This document shows positions 59,960 to 64,000 of a stretch of DNA of 64,000 nt, piece by piece (the first letter of the stretch is position 1; each line of letters starts with the position of its first letter). The position numbers and the translations under genes were made by a program. The notes below the pieces were generated by a model. That model was not told the origin of the DNA. It made no database searches and worked only from the letters and a program-made list of their open reading frames with translations. This DNA comes from Bactericera cockerelli (taxonomy: Eukaryota > Arthropoda > Insecta > Hemiptera > Triozidae): positions 30,118,189-30,182,188 of the forward strand of contig CM044959.1 in the NCBI GenBank assembly GCA_024516035.1, read 5' to 3'.

Positions 59960-60609
59960 TAGACTGGTTTTATCTCATAGAGGTGAGAAAAAAATGTCAG
60001 AATTTTTACAACGCTCAGGCAGAAATGAGTTTGGCTTTTGCAGAAATTGAGATAGACAAAATTTCAAAGCAATCAGAGTACGTTAACAGGACCCGCTCTG
60101 GCCTCAAAGTTTGGAAATTTGCCAAATTTTCGAGGTTGAGCTGACATTTTCGGCCATAACTCAAGAACGAAAAATCATACGAGCTTTAAAGATATATCAA
60201 TTGAAAGACCATTTTGTTTGCTTTACTTTGTTGTATAATACTAGTTCCCGAAATCTTAATGGTTACTGACTAAATTAAGAATATGTAGTCGAAAACGGGC
60301 CAGGTACCCAAAGTAGAGCATCTAAGGCATGTTAGGATAATGGGTGAAAATACTTATGATTTATAAAACTTATACATATAAATGTTAATAGATTGGTTTT
60401 GAATGATTTTTTGACACATTATTAAGCTATAAATACCCGTTTTTACCTACTTGATAGTTCCTGGCAGGTTAAGGCATGGCCAGAAAAACAAAATAATAAT
60501 ACAAACATATTACATCAAGGTTATTCTCATTTTTTTACTGTAGAAATACAAATAAATAAAATGAAAAGTACAAATAGCTAACATTTCGTCAAAAAATACA
60601 AATTAACCC

Positions 60610-61545
60610 CTAAAACTTAACTTAGTTAGTTGAGAGAGGGGTAGAGAGGGAACTTTTTGAAGAATCAGAATAGAGTCTCCTACATTTACTCACAACTTGT
60701 AGGACAAACTGTTTCTGACATTCCTCTCTAGTTAGTAAGTCGCTGAAGTCACTCATCAACTTAACGCCTCTCTTGGCTGTGTCGTTTACAACTTTAAGGG
60801 ATTGTACAATTTTAAGTCCTTTCTGATACTGAGGCTCACCATGACAAATTTAGGGGTCTCCCCTCAAAAAGACAGTTTTTATGACAAATCAACTAAAGAA
60901 TAAGCTGGTATGTTTTTTATTCGTACTGTAATGTTGACATTTTTTGTACCCTCTGTATCATCAGAAGAACTGAAAAGCTTTGCAGCCATTCCAGACTCTT
61001 CATTATGTGACAAATTTGGATCGAAAAATCCCAAGCCAACAGTTTCGGCATTCAAGTACCATAGGTGATGATAGCCATGAAACAGGAGCTACTGTAGATG
61101 CTTGTGGTCTGTGTAGTAACCTGCCCATCCCGTAGTATGCCTCCCCTCTGATGGGTGAGAAGTGACACAATACTTCCCACTGGGTCAACACGAGCGCACC
61201 GGAAAGCATCCCTTAAAAACAATTGTAACCAAAGTAAGAATACAAATTTTTGTCGGCACGGGGGATCGAACACAGGACCTTCCACATGGCAAGCGGTGCT
61301 TAACCACTGAGCTAATCGCGCTCTCATATAAATTATCTGGATGAGGTTCAGTTCTACTACCCATTTTACAGTCAAAGATACTTCTCAAGACAACTTCTAG
61401 AATGTTGTGACGACATGCTAAGGAGAGCAAGTCCCGCTCTAACATTTTTTCTAATAATGTGCAGGGTCTTTTTACTCTACACCTGTGTTTGATGCTGTCG
61501 TATCTAAACTCATAGTTCAGAGAAAGCACTAAACAAAGTTGTCTA
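60610..61545 (-). pseudogene. Remnant of a multi-copy arthropod protein gene (Cc8L18.2-like, tentative)
   Basis: In minus sense the loop (61545-61340) reads CTLLEKMLERDLLSLACRHN and EVVLRSIFDCKMGS. After a SINE insertion the left arm continues with GLGFFD and then, in the mirror copy (right arm, 61553-62037 plus sense), NDTAKRGVKLMSDFSDLL and CQKQFVLQVVSKCRRLY up to a stop. These blocks, in this order, resemble a family of multi-copy arthropod proteins that I know as Cc8L18.2-like. The function is not known to me. In-frame stops and missing middle parts make it a pseudogene. The C-terminal block is present twice, once per arm. Confidence 0.5.
61071..61335 (-). mobile_element. tRNA-derived SINE in the loop of the foldback
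   Basis: In minus sense the head gcgcgattagctcagtggtt, then cttgccatgtgg and gtgttcgatcccc, looks like a tRNA with intact A and B boxes. A 'cccatcagaggggaggcat' body is shared with fragments at 48150 and 54388. Confidence 0.7.
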
Positions 61546-62689
61546 TCACCTGTGGTACCTAAATGCCGAAATTGTTGGCTTGGGATTTTTCGATCCAACT
61601 TTGTCACATAATGAAAAGTCTGGAATGGCTGCAAAGCTTTTCATTTCTTCTGATGATACAGAGGGGACAAAAAATGTCAACATTACAGTACGAATAAAAG
61701 ACATACCAGCTTATGTGAGAGGGGGCCTTAATGAGTTCATTACTCACGAAACATATCTTTTCTTTAGTTGATTTGTCATAAAAACTGACTTTTTGAGGAG
61801 AGACCCCTAAATTTGTCATGGTGAGCCTCAGTATCAGAAAGGACTTAAAATTGTACAATCCCTTAAAGTTGTAAACGACACAGCCAAGAGAGGCGTTAAG
61901 TTGATGAGTGACTTCAGCGACTTACTAACTAGAGAGGAATGTCAGAAACAGTTTGTCCTACAAGTTGTGAGTAAATGTAGGAGACTCTATTCTGATTCTT
62001 CAAAAAGTTCCCTCTCTACCCCTCTCTCAACTAACTAAGTTAAGTTTTAGGGGTTAATTTGTATTTTTTTGACGAAATGTTAGCTATTTGTACTTTTCAT
62101 TTTATTTATTTGTATTTCTACAGTAAAAAAATGAGAATAACCTTGACGTAATATGTTTGTATTATTATTTTGTTTTTCTGGCCATGCCTTAACCTGTCAG
62201 GAACTATCAAGTAGGTAAAAACGGGTATTTATAGCTTCATAATGTGTCAAAAAATCATTCAAAACTAATCTATTAACATTTATATGTATAGGTTTTTAAA
62301 TCATAAGTATTTTCACCCATCATCCTATCATGCCTTAGGATGCTCTACTTTGGGTACCTGCCCGTTTTCGACTACATATTTTAATTTAGTCAGTAACATT
62401 AAGAATTTCGGTACTAGTATTATACAACAAAGTAAGCCAACAAAATGGTCTTTCAATTGATATATCTTAAAGCTCGTATGATTTTTCGTTCTCGAGTTAT
62501 GGCCGAAAATGTCAGCTCAACTCGAAAATTGCAATATTTCCAAACTTTGAGGCCAGAGCGGGTCCTGTTAACGTACTCTGATGCCTTGGAAATTTTGTCT
62601 ATCTCAATTTCTGCAAAAGCCGAACTCATTTCTGCCTGAGCGTTGTAAAAATTCCGATATTGATTTTTTAAAACCAGTCTAATGTACAG

Positions 62690-64000
62690 ACATTTCCAAC
62701 AGTTCACAATTTATGCATTGTTTAACAAATTTACCTCGATTTTCTTTATACCTACATCTCTTCTCCTTTTAGTTTCAGTCATACTAACTAAAACAAATTT
62801 CATTTGCAAGTGATCCATTGACAATTACAATTTTCAACAACAACAAATATTAATTCCTTGGGCACTTTCAAGGCCCAAGTAAATGTGTGCCTGTTTCATA
62901 ATGTAAAAATCCCGCAGTGTAAAAGTTCATTTAAAATGTCACTTTTTATTTTCACAAAGGAATGAATTTAAATAAAAAACTCAACCATTAAAAAGCTCTG
63001 ATAATCTTATTACAATAATAGGATCCAGATATCATGATAGACCTCAAACTAATAATAGTATTAGAATTTTTGTAAATGCCTTAACTGAAACTTGCATACG
63101 GATACTAGGGATGGCCAGATCACACAAGTGAGACTTCAGTCGAGTTCATCCCCATGGTCATCAAGTCTCATTTGATATCCATGCACAGTAATATTGTACA
63201 TCCAGGGCTCACTGTCTTCCAAAGTTTTGGGCAGTTGGTAGTATATATGTACAGACATTTCCAACAGTTGCACAATTATGCATTGTTTAACAAGTTTACC
63301 TCGTTTTACCTTTATACATTCATACTCTTTTTTCTGTTAGTTTCAGTTATACTAACTAAAAACAAATTCATTTGCAAGTGATCCTTGACAATTACAAATT
63401 TCAACAACAACAAAATATTAATTTTCTTTATGGAACTTTTCAAGGCCCAAGTAATGTGTGCCTGGTTTCACAATGTAAAAATCCCACAGGTAAATGTTCA
63501 TTTAAAATGTCACTTTTATTTTTCACAAAGGAATAAAATCAAATAAAAAAACTCAAACAGTTTTAAAGCTATCTGATAATTATTATTATTTCAAATAGCA
63601 TCCAGAATATCGTGATAGACCTCAAACTAATATAGTATTAGAATTTTTGTAGATTACCAATCCTTACTGAAACTTGCATACGGATATCTAGGATGGCCAA
63701 ATCACACAAGTGAGACTTCAGTCGAGTCACTGTTCCATCCCCTATGTCATCAAGTCTCATTTGATATCCTATGCTACAGTAATATTGTATATCCAGGGCT
63801 CACTGTCTTCCAAAGTTTTGGGAAGTTGGGTAGTATATGTACAGACATTTCCATCAGTTGCACAATTATGCATTGTTTAACAAATTTTTCTGTTTTTCCT
63901 TTATAGCTCATACTCTTTTCCTTTTAGTTTTTTATACTAAAAATGTCTTCCTCTTTTTAATAATATTTATGTTTCTTTTATCATTTTGTCCACTCATTAA
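62690..64000 (+). repeat. Satellite array, ~575-587 bp unit
   Basis: The phrase gtacagacatttccaac recurs at 62684, 63250 and 63839, and tgcatacggata at 63096 and 63675, so units are about 580 bp. The array continues past the window end. I see no coding content. Confidence 0.85.

Larger units (their letters stand above)
59960..62681. mobile_element. 2.7-kb foldback transposon with ~1.1-kb arms
   Basis: The ends TAGACTGGTTTTA are inverted repeats. The left arm (59960-61070) and right arm (61543-62681) are near-identical reverse complements. The 8-bp target duplication ATGTACAG lies at 59952-59959 and 62682-62689. The left arm lacks about 47 bp that the right arm has near 61719-61766. The loop holds a SINE and a coding remnant. 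The superfamily is not clear from the ends. Confidence 0.88.

Noticed and set aside
61240..61330. A tRNA gene on the minus strand (gattagctcagtggtt...gttcgatcccc).
   Set aside because: The acceptor stem does not pair well and a SINE body follows, so it is a SINE head rather than a functional tRNA.
62690..64000. Regularly recurring segments considered as a CRISPR-like array.
   Set aside because: Units are about 580 bp and contiguous in a eukaryotic context. It is a satellite.

Overview
This is a eukaryotic, AT-rich, intron-bearing and repeat-dense genomic window, most likely from an arthropod and probably an insect. The reasons are metazoan gene families with GT-AG introns, an errantivirus-type LTR retrotransposon with AG...CT ends and a tRNA-Ser-like primer site, an R1-like LINE, an irritans-type mariner, Helitron-like elements and several tRNA-derived SINE families. 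The species cannot be told from sequence alone.

Layout. 0.3-4.0 kb: a hAT-like MITE followed by a degenerate R1-like LINE with a poly(A) tail. 4-8 kb: SINE copies, a LINE tail and a foldback MITE. 8.1-10.6 kb (-): an intact DNAJC16-like J-domain/thioredoxin membrane protein. 13.5-14.0 kb (-): RNA polymerase subunit RPB8, broken by one missing base in a G run. 15.4-21.7 kb (+): six exons of a GEN1-like Holliday-junction resolvase whose N-terminal exons are not visible. 21.8-33.4 kb: SINEs, MITEs, a 5'-truncated retrotransposon with reverse transcriptase and a restriction-like nuclease domain, a nested TIR element, a Helitron and two hAT MITEs. 33.4-45.2 kb (-): a four-exon C2H2 zinc-finger gene (562 residues predicted) whose last intron holds a complete 7.25 kb LTR retrotransposon (gag, pol, shortened env-like ORF). 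49.1-53.6 kb: a large inverted-repeat element with palindromic GC-rich minisatellites. 55.3-59.4 kb (+): a ZNF830/CCDC16-like gene whose first intron has the hallmarks of a U12-type AT-AC intron and whose third intron holds an open mariner. 59.7-64.0 kb: a roughly 580 bp satellite interrupted by a 2.7 kb foldback element with 1.1 kb arms and an 8 bp target duplication.

The host genes (protein folding, transcription, DNA repair, zinc-finger regulation, RNA processing) do not form one pathway. The window's main interest is the mobile-element biology around and inside them, the minor-spliceosome intron, and a protein family found on the terminal-repeat foldback element. Several coding regions change frame by one base at homopolymer runs, which suggests uncorrected assembly errors.
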